A DNA stretch of 64,000 bases from Auanema rhodensis (GCA_964057225.1 OZ059896.1:7936001-8000000), one strand, 5' to 3'; counted from the first letter of the stretch, positions 22,501 to 36,587 are shown. The notes: generated by a model from the sequence alone, not told the origin. Made by a program: numbers and translations.

Positions 22501-24063
22501 TGAAGGTCGTGAGTTCGAGCCTCACCGGGAGCAATCTTTTTCGTTTTCCTCGATTTATTCTGATACAAAAGATATTCTTTCATTTTTATAGTTTTGGTTG
22601 TCATTCTATGTTCGTAGCTACTAAGAAATATGCGAATACGATATATTCGTAGCTTCCGTAGCGCAGTAGGCAGCGCGTCAGTCTCATAATCTGAAGGTCG
22701 TGAGTTCGAGCCTCACCGGGAGCAATCTTTTTCGTTTTCCTCGATTTAATCTGATACAAAAGATATTCTTTCATTTTTATAGTTTTGGTTGTCATTGTAT
22801 GTTCGTAGCTACTAAGAAATTTGCGCACACGCTGTATTCGTAGTTTCCGTAGCGCAGTAGGCAGCGCCTCAGTCTCATAATCTGAAGGTCGTGAGTTCGA
22901 GCCTCACCGGGAGCAATCTTTTTCGTTTTCCTCGATTTAATCTGATACAAAAGATATTCTTTCATTTTTATAGTTTTGGTTGTCATTGTATGTTCGTAGC
23001 TACTAAGAAATATGCGAATACGCTATATTCGTAGCTTCCGTAGCGCAGTAGGCAGCGCGTCAGTCTCATAATCTGAAGGTCGTGAGTTCGAGCCTCACCG
23101 GGAGCAATCTTTTCCGTTTTCCCAGATTTATTCTGATACAAAAGATGTTATATCATTTTTGTAGTTTTAGTTGTCTCTTGTATGTTAGTTTCTACTATGA
23201 AATATGCGAATACGATATATTCGTAGCTTCCGTAGCGCAGTAGGCAGCGCGTCAGTCTCATAATCTGAAGGTCGTGAGTTCGAGCCTCACCGGGAGCAAT
23301 CTTTTTCGTTTTCCTCGATTTATTCTGATACAAAAGATATTCTTTCATTTTTATAGTTTTAGTTGTCTCTTGTATGTTCGTAGCTACTAAGAAATATGCG
23401 AATACGATATATTCGTAGCTTCCGTAGCGCAGTAGGCAGCGCGTCAGTCTCATAATCTGAAGGTCGTGAGTTCGAGACTCACCGGGAGCAATCTTTTTCG
23501 TTTTCCTCGATTTAATCTGATACAAAAGATATTCTTTCATTTTTATAGTTTTGGTTGTCATTGTATGTTCGTAGCTACTAAGAAATTTGCGCACACGCTG
23601 TATTCGTAGCTTCCGTAGCGCAGTAGGCAGCGCGTCAGTCTCATAATCTGAAGGTCGTGAGTTCGAGCCTCACCGGGAGCAATCTTTTTCGTTTTCCTCG
23701 ATTTATTCTGATACAAAAGATATTCTTTCATTTTTATAGTTTTGGTTGTCATTGTATGTTAGTTTCTACTATGAAATATGCGAATACGATATATTCGTAG
23801 CTTCCGTAGCGCAGTAGGCAGCGCGTCAGTCTCATAATCTGAAGGTCGTGAGTTCGAGCCTCACCGGGAGCAATCTTTTTCGTTTTCCTCGATTTAATCT
23901 GATACAAAAGATATTCTTTCATTTTTATAGTTTTGGTTGTCATTGTATGTTCGTAGCTACTGAGAAATTTGCGCACACGCTGTATTCGTAGTTTCCGTAG
24001 CGCAGTAGGCAGCGCCTCAGTCTCATAATCTGAAGGTCGTGAGTTCGAGCTTCACCGGGAGCA
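19590..24063 (+). tRNA. tRNA-Met-CAT: tRNA-Met block 4: 24 copies, with a trimer repeat
   Basis: Starts: 19590, 19782, 19973, 20165, 20356, 20547, 20739, 20930, 21121, 21313, 21504, 21696, 21887, 22078, 22270, 22461, 22652, 22843, 23034, 23226, 23418, 23609, 23800, 23991. Between 20165 and 22461 the units form a three-gene repeat of 574 bp, with one two-gene step. Copies 22843 and 23991 are the T2/C26 variant, and 23991 also has T for C61; 23418 has A for C60 or C61 in the T-arm. The other copies have complete pairing. Confidence 0.93.
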
Positions 24064-24079
24064 ATCGTTTTCGTTTTCC

Positions 24080-25126
24080 TTGAGGAAAGTGTTGGTGTTG
24101 ATTACCTAGTACATAAGCTGAACTTTTTATAACGTTATCATCTATAAATCTAATCCTATCTCGTTGTGTTAGCTCTTAGTTCACATATTTGAGTTTCTTC
24201 ATGGGTACATTCAACAATATCAATAAAAATACATTCAAAAAGGTAGCTGTTACCATTTCATCTACTCCAAATATACTCAGAGAGGTAACCATCCAACATA
24301 TTTTACTGTACCCTGTGCATGCGCTTGCTTTTAGTTTTGGCTAAATCTCAAAGACCTTCAATTATTTTGGTATTAGCTCCGGTCTCGGGATCCGTGAAGT
24401 TATACGTATGATTAACTGTTAAATGCCTATAATTTTGTGAAAGACTTTTAATACTCCCATATGCTCTCCAACCATCGCTCAGTATATTAATTTCACGCTC
24501 AATACAATTAATAACGCAGCTGTTTAACGTTTCTGCACTTCTATCAGGAACAGCAGAAAACCCATTGCGCTGGCCTAATACTACCCGCATTAAACTTTCT
24601 GCTAGAAACTAACGTTTCATCAAATTCAACAGTCAAACTGGGATCTCCAATCTTTGGAGAATGCTTCAAGAGGTTAAATGCACAAACTTTTCTTATATAT
24701 TTATTATAATCCACGACTGAGTTGATGAAATGTTCCATTTTTTATTAAAATTTCTCTTCTACAGTCTTTTCTAATATACCTTCACTTATTTCGAGCAGCA
24801 GAAAGACTCATTTGTCGTGTTCATCGGTCACCTTCGTTAGTTTGAGAGATTATTTCCTTCTCTTGCAGGAATTGGATGGCATCAGCTTCAGTACGAAGTC
24901 TCTTTTTTGGAGCGAAAAATTAGACGAAGTATGGTTGATAATGCAGAAGCAATGACCAATAATGATTCAATTTTTATATCATAATATAATCAAGTTTTAT
25001 TATACTTATTACAGACATTTACAAAGTAATATTCGCTTTCATAATTCATTGTGAATGTAATGAAATATTATTCCTTAATAGAAAGAGACCCCTCCCCCCC
25101 AAAGCCCTAGATACGGAAAAAGAACC
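24080..25126. mobile_element. Merlin insert copy 4 (1047 bp, short form)
   Basis: SDGWRAY haplotype with a 150 bp deletion in the middle of the transposase (CACGACTG joined to AGTTGATGAA), matching 18911-19060 of copy 3. A TG shared at the break suggests a microhomology deletion. Pseudogene at 24176-24919, minus strand, start codon lost. Confidence 0.78.
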
Positions 25127-25248
25127 GCAATCGTTTTCGTTTTAATCGATTTATTCCGATACAAAAGATGTTATTTCATTTTTGTAGTTATGGTTGTCTC
25201 TTGTATGTTCGTAGCTACTAAGAAATTTGCGCACACGCTATATTCGTA

Positions 25249-26087
25249 GCTTCCGTAGCGCAGTAGGCAGCGCGTCAGTCTCATAATCTGAAGGTCGTGA
25301 GTTCGAGCCTCACCGGGAGCAATCTTTTCCGTTTTCCCAGATTTATTCTGATACAAAAGATGTTATTTCATTTTTGTAGTTTTGGTTGTCTCTTGTATGT
25401 TAGTTTCTACTATGAAATATGCGAATACGATATATTCGTAGCTTCCGTAGCGCAGTAGGCAACGCGTCAGTCTCATAATCTGAAGGTCGTGAGTTCGAGC
25501 CTCACCGGGAGCAATCTTTTTCGTTTTCCTCGATTTATTCTGATACAAAAGATATTCTTTCATTTTTATAGTTTTGGTTGTCATTGTATGTTCGTAGCTA
25601 CTAAGAAATATGCGAATACGATATATTCGTAGCTTCCGTAGCGCAGTAGGCAGCGCGTCAGTCTCATAATCTGAAGGTCGTGAGTTCGAGCCTCACCGGG
25701 AGCAATCTTTTCCGTTTTCCCAGATTTATTCTGATACAAAAGATGTTATATCATTTTTGTAGTTTTAGTTGTCTCTTGTATGTTAGTTTCTACTATGAAA
25801 TATGCGAATACGATATATTCGTAGCTTCCGTAGCGCAGTAGGCAGCGCGTCAGTCTCATAATCTGAAGGTCGTGAGTTCGAGCCTCACCGGGAGCAATCT
25901 TTTTCGTTTTCCTCGATTTAATCTGATACAAAAGATATTCTTTCATTTTTATAGTTTTGGTTGTCATTGTATGTTCGTAGCTACTAAGAAATTTGCGCAC
26001 ACGCTGTATTCGTAGTTTCCGTAGCGCAGTAGGCAGCGCCTCAGTCTCATAATCTGAAGGTCGTGAGTTCGAGCCTCACCGGGAGCA
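25249..26087 (+). tRNA. tRNA-Met-CAT: tRNA-Met block 5: 5 copies
   Basis: Starts: 25249, 25441, 25632, 25824, 26015. Copy 25441 carries the A22 D-stem change also seen in block 3; 26015 is the T2/C26 pre-insert variant. Together with the following Merlin insert this makes a 2024 bp higher-order unit (insert start 24080 to insert start 26104). Confidence 0.93.
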
Positions 26088-26103
26088 ATCGTTTTCGTTT
26101 TCC

Positions 26104-27150
26104 TTGAGGAAAGTGTTGGTGTTGATTACCTAGTACATAAGCTGAACTTTTTATAACGTTATCATCTATAAATCTAATCCTATCTCGTTGTGTTAGCTCT
26201 TAGTTCACATATTTGAGTTTCTTCATGGGTACATTCAACAATATCAATAAAAATACATTCAAAAAGGTAGCTGTTACCATTTCATCTACTCCAAATATAC
26301 TCAGAGAGGTAACCATCCAACATATTTTACTGTACCCTGTGCATGCGCTTGCTTTTAGTTTTGGCTAAATCTCAAAGACCTTCAATTATTTTGGTATTAG
26401 CTCCGGTCTCGGGATCCGTGAAGTTATACGTATGATTAACTGTTAAATGCCTATAATTTTGTGAAAGACTTTTAATACTCCCATATGCTCTCCAACCATC
26501 GCTCAGTATATTAATTTCACGCTCAATACAATTAATAACGCAGCTGTTTAACGTTTCTGCACTTCTATCAGGAACAGCAGAAAACCCATTGCGCTGGCCT
26601 AATACTACCCGCATTAAACTTTCTGCTAGAAACTAACGTTTCATCAAATTCAACAGTCAAACTGGGATCTCCAATCTTTGGAGAATGCTTCAAGAGGTTA
26701 AATGCACAAACTTTTCTTATATATTTATTATAATCCACGACTGAGTTGATGAAATGTTCCATTTTTTATTAAAATTTCTCTTCTACAGTCTTTTCTAATA
26801 TACCTTCACTTATTTCGAGCAGCAGAAAGACTCATTTGTCGTGTTCATCGGTCACCTTCGTTAGTTTGAGAGATTATTTCCTTCTCTTGCAGGAATTGGA
26901 TGGCATCAGCTTCAGTACGAAGTCTCTTTTTTGGAGCGAAAAATTAGACGAAGTATGGTTGATAATGCAGAAGCAATGACCAATAATGATTCAATTTTTA
27001 TATCATAATATAATCAAGTTTTATTATACTTATTACAGACATTTACAAAGTAATATTCGCTTTCATAATTCATTGTGAATGTAATGAAATATTATTCCTT
27101 AATAGAAAGAGACCCCTCCCCCCCAAAGCCCTAGATACGGCAAAAGAACC
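26104..27150. mobile_element. Merlin insert copy 5 (1047 bp, short form)
   Basis: Nearly identical to copy 4, including the 150 bp deletion and lost start codon; one visible change is ACGGCAAAAG near the right end. The pair of copies 4 and 5 bounds a 2024 bp repeat. Confidence 0.78.
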
Positions 27151-27272
27151 GCAATCGTTTTCGTTTTAATCGATTTATTCCGATACAAAAGATGTTATTT
27201 CATTTTTGTAGTTATGGTTGTCTCTTGTATGTTCGTAGCTACTAAGAAATTTGCGCACACGCTATATTCGTA

Positions 27273-29067
27273 GCTTCCGTAGCGCAGTAGGCAGCGCGTC
27301 AGTCTCATAATCTGAAGGTCGTGAGTTCGAGCCTCACCGGGAGCAATCTTTTCCGTTTTCCCAGATTTATTCTGATACAAAAGATGTTATTTCATTTTTG
27401 TAGTTTTGGTTGTCTCTTGTATGTTAGTTTCTACTATGAAATATGCGAATACGATATATTCGTAGCTTCCGTAGCGCAGTAGGCAGCGCGTCAGTCTCAT
27501 AATCTGAAGGTCGTGAGTTCGAGCCTCACCGGGAGCAATCTTTTTCGTTTTCCTCGATTTATTCTGATACAAAAGATATTCTTTCATTTTTATAGTTTTG
27601 GTTGTCATTGTATGTTCGTAGCTACTAAGAAATATGCGAATACGATATATTCGTAGCTTCCGTAGCGCAGTAGGCAGCGCGTCAGTCTCATAATCTGAAG
27701 GTCGTGAGTTCGAGCCTCACCGGGAGCAATCTTTTCCGTTTTCCCAGATTTATTCTGATACAAAAGATGTTATATCATTTTTGTAGTTTTAGTTGTCTCT
27801 TGTATGTTAGTTTCTACTATGAAATATGCGAATACGATATATTCGTAGCTTCCGTAGCGCAGTAGGCAGCGCGTCAGTCTCATAATCTGAAGGTCGTGAG
27901 TTCGAGCCTCACCGGGAGCAATCTTTTTCGTTTTCCTCGATTTAATCTGATACAAAAGATATTCTTTCATTTTTATAGTTTTGGTTGTCATTGTATGTTC
28001 GTAGCTACTAAGAAATATGCGAATACGATATATTCGTAGCTTCCGTAGCGCAGTAGGCAGCGCGTCAGTCTCATAATCTGAAGGTCGTGAGTTCGAGCCT
28101 CACCGGGAGCAATCTTTTTCGTTTTCCTCGATTTATTCTGATACAAAAGATATTCTTTCATTTTTATAGTTTTGGTTGTCATTCTATGTTCGTAGCTACT
28201 AAGAAATATGCGAATACGATATATTCGTAGCTTCCGTAGCGCAGTAGGCAGCGCGTCAGTCTCATAATCTGAAGGTCGTGAGTTCGAGCCTCACCGGGAG
28301 CAATCGTTTTCGTTTTCCCAGATTTATTCTGATACAAAAGATGTTATATCATTTTTGTAGTTTTAGTTGTCTCTTGTATGTTAGTTTCTACTATGAAATA
28401 TGCGAATACGATATATTCGTAGCTTCCGTAGCGCAGTAGGCAGCGCGTCAGTCTCATAATCTGAAGGTCGTGAGTTCGAGCCTCACCGGGAGCAATCTTT
28501 TTCGTTTTCCTCGATTTAATCTGATACAAAAGATATTCTTTCATTTTTATAGTTTTGGTTGTCATTGTATGTTCGTAGCTACTAAGAAATATGCGAATAC
28601 GATATATTCGTAGCTTCCGTAGCGCAGTAGGCAGCGCGTCAGTCTCATAATCTGAAGGTCGTGAGTTCGAGCCTCACCGGGAGCAATCTTTTTCGTTTTC
28701 CTCGATTTATTCTGATACAAAAGATATTCTTTCATTTTTATAGTTTTGGTTGTCATTCTATGTTCGTAGCTACTAAGAAATATGCGAATACGATATATTC
28801 GTAGCTTCCGTAGCGCAGTAGGCAGCGCGTCAGTCTCATAATCTGAAGGTCGTGAGTTCGAGCCTCACCGGGAGCAATCTTTTTCGTTTTCCTCGATTTA
28901 ATCTGATACAAAAGATATTCTTTCATTTTTATAGTTTTGGTTGTCATTGTATGTTCGTAGCTACTAAGAAATTTGCGCACACGCTGTATTCGTAGTTTCC
29001 GTAGCGCAGTAGGCAGCGCCTCAGTCTCATAATCTGAAGGTCGTGAGTTCGAGCCTCACCGGGAGCA
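27273..29067 (+). tRNA. tRNA-Met-CAT: tRNA-Met block 6: 10 copies
   Basis: Starts: 27273, 27465, 27656, 27848, 28039, 28230, 28422, 28613, 28804, 28995. Nine copies keep the standard sequence; the last, 28995, is the T2/C26 variant placed just before a Merlin insert. The 574 bp trimer order of block 4 is seen again (27848 to 28422). Confidence 0.93.
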
Positions 29068-29083
29068 ATCTTTTTCGTTTTCC

Positions 29084-30130
29084 TTGAGGAAAGTGTTGGT
29101 GTTGATTACCTAGTACATAAGCTGAACTTTTTATAACGTTATCATCTATAAATCTAATCCTATCTCGTTGTGTTAGCTCTTAGTTCACATATTTGAGTTT
29201 CTTCATGGGTACATTCAACAATATCAATAAAAATACATTCAAAAAGGTAGCTGTTACCATTTCATCTACTCCAAATATACTCAGAGAGGTAACCATCCAA
29301 CATATTTTACTGTACCCTGTGCATGCGCTTGCTTTTAGTTTTGGCTAAATTTCAAAGACCTTCAATTATTTTGGTATTAGCTCCGGTCTCGGGATCCGTG
29401 AAGTTATACGTATGATTAACTGTTAAATGCCTATAATTTTGTGAAAGACTTTTAATACTCCCATATGCTCTCCAACCATCGCTCAGTATATTAATTTCAC
29501 GCTCAATACAATTAATAACGCAGCTGTTTAACGTTTCTGCACTTCTATCAGGAACAGCAGAAAACCCATTGCGCTGGCCTAATACTACCCGGATTAAACT
29601 TTCTGCTAGAAACTAACGTTTCATCAAATTCAACAGTCAAACTGGGATCTCCAATCTTTGGAGAATGCTTCAAGAGGTTAAATGCACAAACTTTTCTTAT
29701 ATATTTATTATAATCCACGACTGAGTTGATGAAATGTTCCATTTTTTATTAAAATTTCTCTTCTACAGTCTTTTCTAATATACCTTCACTTATTTCGAGC
29801 AGCAGAAAGACTCATTTGTCGTGTTCATCGGTCACCTTCGTTAGTTTGATAGATTATTTCCTTCTCTTGCAGGAATTGGATGGCATCAGCTTCAGTACGA
29901 AGTCTCTTTTTTGGAGCGAAAATTTAGACGAAGTATGGTTGATAATGCAGAAGCAATGACCAATAATGATTCAATTTTTATATCATAATATAATCAAGTT
30001 TTATTATACTTATTACAGACATTTACAAAGTAATATTCGCTTTCATAATTCATTGTGAATGTAATGAAATATTATTCCTTAATAGAAAGAGACCCCTCCC
30101 CCCCAAAGCCCTAGATACGGAAAAAGAACC
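29084..30130. mobile_element. Merlin insert copy 6 (1047 bp, short form)
   Basis: Short form with the 150 bp deletion. It adds CCGGATTAAA (CCGCATTAAA in copies 1-5), a mark shared by copies 6-10. SDGWRAY haplotype. Confidence 0.78.
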
Positions 30131-30252
30131 GCAATCGTTTTCGTTTTAATCGATTTATTCCGATACAAAAGATGTTATTTCATTTTTGTAGTTATGGTTG
30201 TCTCTTGTATGTTCGTAGCTACTAAGAAATTTGCGCACACGCTATATTCGTA

Positions 30253-31665
30253 GCTTCCGTAGCGCAGTAGGCAGCGCGTCAGTCTCATAATCTGAAGGTC
30301 GTGAGTTCGAGCCTCACCGGGAGCAATCTTTTCCGTTTTCCCAGATTTATTCTGATACAAAAGATGTTATTTCATTTTTGTAGTTTTGGTTGTCTCTTGT
30401 ATGTTAGTTTCTACTATGAAATATGCGAATACGATATATTCGTAGCTTCCGTAGCGCAGTAGGCAGCGCGTCAGTCTCATAATCTGAAGGTCGTGAGTTC
30501 GAGCCTCACCGGGAGCAATCTTTTTCGTTTTCCTCAATGTATTCTGATACAAAAGATATTCTTTCATTTTTATAGTTTTGGTTGTCATTGTATGTTCGTA
30601 GCTACTAAGAAATATGCGAATACGATATATTCGTAGCTTCCGTAGCGCAGTAGGCAGCGCGTCAGTCTCATAATCTGAAGGTCGTGAGTTCGAGCCTCAC
30701 CGGGAGCAATTTTTTCCGTTTTCCCAGATTTATTCTGATACAAAAGATGTTATATCATTTTTGTAGTTTTAGTTGTCTCTTGTATGTTAGTTTCTACTAT
30801 GAAATATGCGAATACGATATATTCGTAGCTTCCGTAGCGCAGTAGGCAGCGCGTCAGTCTCATAATCTGAAGGTCGTGAGTTCGAGCCTCACCGGGAGCA
30901 ATCTTTTTCGTTTTCCTCGATTTAATCTGATACAAAAGATATTCTTTCATTTTTATAGTTTTGGTTGTCATTGTATGTTCGTAGCTACTAAGAAATTTGC
31001 GCACACGCTGTATTCGTAGCTTCCGTAGCGCAGTAGGCAGCGCGTCAGTCTCATAATCTGAAGGTCGTGAGTTCGAGCCTCACCGGGAGCAATCTTTTTC
31101 GTTTTCCTCGATTTATTCTGATACAAAAGATATTCTTTCATTTTTATAGTTTTGGTTGTCATTGTATGTTCGTAGCTACTAAGAAATATGCGAATACGAT
31201 ATATTCGTAGCTTCCGTAGCGCAGTAGGCAGCGCGTCAGTCTCATAATCTGAAGGTCGTGAGTTCGAGCCTCACCGGGAGCAATTTTTTCCGTTTTCCCA
31301 GATTTATTCTGATACAAAAGATGTTATATCATTTTTGTAGTTTTAGTTGTCTCTTGTATGTTAGTTTCTACTATGAAATATGCGAATACGATATATTCGT
31401 AGCTTCCGTAGCGCAGTAGGCAGCGCGTCAGTCTCATAATCTGAAGGTCGTGAGTTCGAGCCTCACCGGGAGCAATCTTTTTCGTTTTCCTCGATTTAAT
31501 CTGATACAAAAGATATTCTTTCATTTTTATAGTTTTGGTTGTCATTGTATGTTCGTAGCTACTAAGAAATTTGCGCACACGCTGTATTCGTAGTTTCCGT
31601 AGCGCAGTAGGCAGCGCCTCAGTCTCATAATCTGAAGGTCGTGAGTTCGAGCCTCACCGGGAGCA
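30253..31665 (+). tRNA. tRNA-Met-CAT: tRNA-Met block 7: 8 copies
   Basis: Starts: 30253, 30445, 30636, 30828, 31019, 31210, 31402, 31593. Copies 30636 and 31210 are followed by a T-rich spacer variant shared with each other, showing a 574 bp internal duplication. Copy 31593 is the T2/C26 pre-insert variant. The rest are standard. Confidence 0.93.
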
Positions 31666-31681
31666 ATCGTTTTCGTTTTCC

Positions 31682-32878
31682 TTGAGGAAAGTGTTGGTGT
31701 TGATTACCTAGTACATAAGCTGAACTTTTTATAACGTTATCATCTATAAATCTAATCCTATCTCGTTGTGTTAGCTCTTAGTTCACATATTTGAGTTTCT
31801 TCATGGGTACATTCAACAATATCAATAAAAATACATTCAAAAAGGTAGCTGTTACCATTTCATCTACTCCAAATATACTCAGAGAGGTAACCATCCAACA
31901 TATTTTACTGTACCCTGTGCATGCGCTTGCTTTTAGTTTTGGCTAAATTTCAAAGACCTTCAATTATTTTGGTATTAGCTCCGGTCTCGGGATCCGTGAA
32001 GTTATACGTATGATTAACTGTTAAATGCCTATAATTTTGTGAAAGACTTTTAATACTCCCATATGCTCTCCAACCATCGCTCAGTATATTAATTTCACGC
32101 TCAATACAATTAATAACGCAGCTGTTTAACGTTTCTGCACTTCTATCAGGAACAGCAGAAAACCCATTGCGCTGGCCTAATACTACCCGGATTAAACTTT
32201 CTGCTAGAAACTAACGTTTCATCAAATTCAACAGTCAAACTGGGATCTCCAATCTTTGGAGAATGCTTCAAGAGGTTAAATGCACAAACTTTTCTTATAT
32301 ATTTATTATAATCCACGGCTGTTTTGCAAGAGCTTATTCCTAACTCATATTGACAGAACTTTACAGTAGTGTATTCCTTGCTCCAGCCGTGTACGAAAAA
32401 AATGAACTTGGTATAACCGAATTTTGAGCCTAAAATGTTTGTGTTGATTATATTCAGATTTTAACTTTATGAGTTGATGAAATGTTCCATTTTTTGTTAA
32501 AATTTCTCTTCTACAGTCTTTTCTAATATACCTTCACTTATTTCGAGCAGCAGAAAGACTCATTTGTCGTGTTCATCGGTCACCTTCGTTAGTTTGAGAG
32601 ATTATTTCCTTCTCTTGCAGGAATTGGATGGCATCAGCTTCAGTACGAAGTCTCTTTTTTGGAGCGAACATTTAGACGAAGTATGGTTGATAATGCAGAA
32701 GCAATGACCAATAATGATTCAATTTTTATATCATAATATAATCAAGTTTTATTATACTTATTACAGACATTTACAAAGTAATATTCGCTTTCATAATTCA
32801 TTGTGAATGTAATGAAATATTATTCCTTAATAGAAAGAGACCCCTCCCCCCCAAAGCCCTAGATACGGAAAAAGAACC
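31682..32878. mobile_element. Merlin insert copy 7 (1197 bp, long form)
   Basis: Long form without the deletion, but with the CCGGATTAAA mark of copies 6-10 and the SDGWRAY haplotype. It lies between short-form copies 6 and 9, so long and short forms have been shuffled along the array. Confidence 0.78.
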
Positions 32879-33000
32879 GCAATCGTTTTCGTTTTCCTCG
32901 ATTTATTCCGATACAAAAGATGTTATTTCATTTTTGTCGTTATGGTTGTCTCTTGTATGTTCGTAGCTACTAAGAAATTTGCGCACACGCTATATTCGTA

Positions 33001-34413
33001 GCTTCCGTAGCGCAGTAGGCAGCGCGTCAGTCTCATAATCTGAAGGTCGTGAGTTCGAGCCTCACCGGGAGCAATCTTTTCCGTTTTCCCAGATTTATTC
33101 TGATACAAAAGATGTTATTTCATTTTTGTAGTTTTGGTTGTCTCTTGTATGTTAGTTTCTACTATGAAATATGCGAATACGATATATTCGTAGCTTCCGT
33201 AGCGCAGTAGGCAGCGCGTCAGTCTCATAATCTGAAGGTCGTGAGTTCAAGCCTCACCGGGAGCAATCTTTTTCGTTTTCCTCGATTTATTCTGATACAA
33301 AAGATATTCTTTCATTTTTATAGTTTTGGTTGTCATTGTATGTTCGTAGCTACTAAGAAATATGCGAATACGATATATTCGTAGCTTCCGTAGCGCAGTA
33401 GGCAGCGCGTCAGTCTCATAATCTGAAGGTCGTGAGTTCGACCCTCACCGGGAGCAATCTTTTCCGTTTTCCCAGATTTATTCTGATACAAAAGATGTTA
33501 TATCATTTTTGTAGTTTTAGTTGTCTCTTGTATGTTAGTTTCTACTATGAAATATGCGAATACGATATATTCGTAGCTTCCGTAGCGCAGTAGGCAGCGC
33601 GTCAGTCTCATAATCTGAAGGTCGTGAGTTCGAGCCTCACCGGGAGCAATCTTTTTCGTTTTCCTCGATTTAATCTGATACAAAAGATATTCTTTCATTT
33701 TTATAGTTTTGGTTGTCATTGTATGTTCGTAGCTACTAAGAAATATGCGAATACGATATATTCGTAGCTTCCGTAGCGCAGTAGGCAGCGCGTCAGTCTC
33801 ATAATCTGAAGGTCGTGAGTTCGAGCCTCACCGGGAGCAATCTTTTTCGTTTTCCTCGATTTAATCTGATACAAAAGATATTCTTTCATTTTTATAGTTT
33901 TGGTTGTCATTGTATGTTCGTAGCTACTAAGAAATATGCGAATACGATATATTCGTAGCTTCCGTAGCGCAGTAGGCAGCGCGTCAGTCTCATAATCTGA
34001 AGGTCGTGAGTTCGAACCTCACCGGGAGCAATTTTTTCCGTTTTCCCAGATTTATTCTGATACAAAAGATGTTATTTCATTTTTGTAGTTTTGGTTGTCT
34101 CTTGTATGTTAGTTTCTACTATGAAATATGCGAATACGATATATTCGTAGCTTCCGTAGCGCAGTAGGCAGCGCGTCAGTCTCATAATCTGAAGGTCGTG
34201 AGTTCAAGCCTCACCGGGAGCAATCTTTTTCGTTTTCCTCGATTTATTCTGATACAAAAGATATTCTTTCATTTTTATAGTTTTGGTTGTCATTGTATGT
34301 TCGTAGCTACTAAGAAATTTGCGCACACGCTGTATTCGTAGTTTCCGTAGCGCAGTAGGCAGCGCCTCAGTCTCATAATCTGAAGGTCGTGAGTTCGAGC
34401 CTCACCGGGAGCA
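33001..34413 (+). tRNA. tRNA-Met-CAT: tRNA-Met block 8: 8 copies
   Basis: Starts: 33001, 33193, 33384, 33576, 33767, 33958, 34150, 34341. Several have one T-loop change: 33193 and 34150 have TTCAAGC, 33384 has TTCGACC, 33958 has TTCGAAC. The first of these alters the B box (G57 to A); the other two are mild. Copy 34341 is the T2/C26 variant. Confidence 0.92.
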
Positions 34414-34429
34414 ATCGTTTTCGTTTTCC

Positions 34430-35626
34430 TTGAGGAAAGTGTTGGTGTTGATTACCTAGTACATAAGCTGAACTTTTTATAACGTTATCATCTATAAATC
34501 TAATCCTATCTCGTTGTGTTAGCTCTTAGTTCACATATTTGAGTTTCTTCATGGGTACATTCAACAATATCAATAAAAATACATTCAAAAAGGTAGCTGT
34601 TACCATTTCATCTACTCCAAATATACTCAGAGAGGTAACCATCCAACATATTTTACTGTACCCTGTGCATGCGCTTGCTTTTAGTTTTGGCTAAATTTCA
34701 AAGACCTTCAATTATTTTGGTATTAGCTCCGGTCTCGGGATCCGTGAAGTTATACGTATGATTAACTGTTAAATGCCTATAATTTTGTGAAAGACTTTTA
34801 ATACTCCCATATGCTCTCCAACCATCGCTCAGTATATTAATTTCACGCTCAATACAATTAATAACGCAGCTGTTTAACGTTTCTGCACTTCTATCAGGAA
34901 CAGCAGAAAACCCATTGCGCTGGCCTAATACTACCCGGATTAAACTTTCTGCTAGAAACTAACGTTTCATCAAATTCAACAGTCAAACTGGGATCTCCAA
35001 TCTTTGGAGAATGCTTCAAGAGGTTAAATGCACAAACTTTTCTTATATATTTATTATAATCCACGGCTGTTTTGCAAGAGCTTATTCCTAACTCATATTG
35101 ACAGAACTTTACAGTAGTGTATTCCTTGCTCCAGCCGTGTACGAAAAAAATGAACTTGGTATAACCGAATTTTGAGCCTAAAATGTTTGTGTTGATTATA
35201 TTCAGATTTTAACTTTATGAGTTGATGAAATGTTCCATTTTTTGTTAAAATTTCTCTTCTACAGTCTTTTCTAATATACCTTCACTTATTTCGAGCAGCA
35301 GAAAGACTCATTTGTCGTGTTCATCGGTCACCTTCGTTAGTTTGAGAGATTATTTCCTTCTCTTGCAGGAATTGGATGGCATCAGCTTCAGTACGAAGTC
35401 TCTTTTTTGGAGCGAACATTTAGACGAAGTATGGTTGATAATGCAGAAGCAATGACTAATAATGATTCAATTTTTATATCATAATATAATCAAGTTTTAT
35501 TATACTTATTACAGACATTTACAAAGTAATATTCGCTTTCATAATTCATTGTGAATGTAATGAAATATTATTCCTTAATAGAAAGAGACCCCTCCCCCCC
35601 AAAGCCCTAGATACGGAAAAAGAACC
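34430..35626. mobile_element. Merlin insert copy 8 (1197 bp, long form)
   Basis: Long form, almost the same as copy 7 at a distance of 2748 bp, with the same CCGGATTAAA and SDGWRAY marks. Followed by block 9. Confidence 0.78.
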
Positions 35627-35748
35627 GCAATCGTTTTCGTTTTCCTCGATTTATTCCGATACAAAAGATGTTATTTCATTTTTGTCGTTATGGTTGTCTC
35701 TTGTATGTTCGTAGCTACTAAGAAATTTGCGCACACGCTATATTCGTA

Positions 35749-36587
35749 GCTTCCGTAGCGCAGTAGGCAGCGCGTCAGTCTCATAATCTGAAGGTCGTGA
35801 GTTCGAGCCTCACCGGGAGCAATCTTTTCCGTTTTCCGAGATATATTCTGATACAAAAGATGTTATTTCACTTTTGTAGTTTTGGTTGTCTCTTGTATGT
35901 TAGTTTCTACTATGAAATATGCGAATACGATATATTCGTAGCTTCCGTAGCGCAGTAGGCAGCGCGTCAGTCTCATAATCTGAAGGTCGTGAGTTCGAGC
36001 CTCACCGGGAGCAATCTTTTCCGTTTTCCTCGATTTAATCTGATACAAAAGATATTCTTTCATTTTTATAGTTTTGGTTGTCATTGTATGTTCGTAGCTA
36101 CTAAGAAATATGCGAATACGATATATTCGTAGCTTCCGTAGCGCAGTAGGCAGCGCGTCAGTCTCATAATCTGAAGGTCGTGAGTTCGACCCTCACCGGG
36201 AGCAATCTTTTCCGTTTTCCCAGATTTATTCTGATACAAAAGATGTTATATCATTTTTGTAGTTTTAGTTGTCTCTTGTATGTTAGTTTCTACTATGAAA
36301 TATGCGAATACGATATATTCGTAGCTTCCGTAGCGCAGTAGGCAGCGCGTCAGTCTCATAATCTGAAGGTCGTGAGTTCGAGCCTCACCGGGAGCAATCT
36401 TTTTCGTTTTCCTCGATTTAATCTGATACAAAAGATATTCTTTCATTTTTATAGTTTTGGTTGTCATTGTATGTTCGTAGCTACTAAGAAATTTGCGCAC
36501 ACGCTGTATTCGTAGTTTCCGTAGCGCAGTAGGCAGCGCCTCAGTCTCATAATCTGAAGGTCGTGAGTTCGAGCTTCACCGGGAGCA
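35749..36587 (+). tRNA. tRNA-Met-CAT: tRNA-Met block 9: 5 copies
   Basis: Starts: 35749, 35941, 36132, 36324, 36515. Copy 36132 has the TTCGACC T-loop seen at 33384, and 36515 is the T2/C26 variant with an extra T in the T-stem (CTTCAC on the 3' side). The spacer after 35749 (CCGAGATAT) is the type that dominates far to the right, from 44214 onward. Confidence 0.92.
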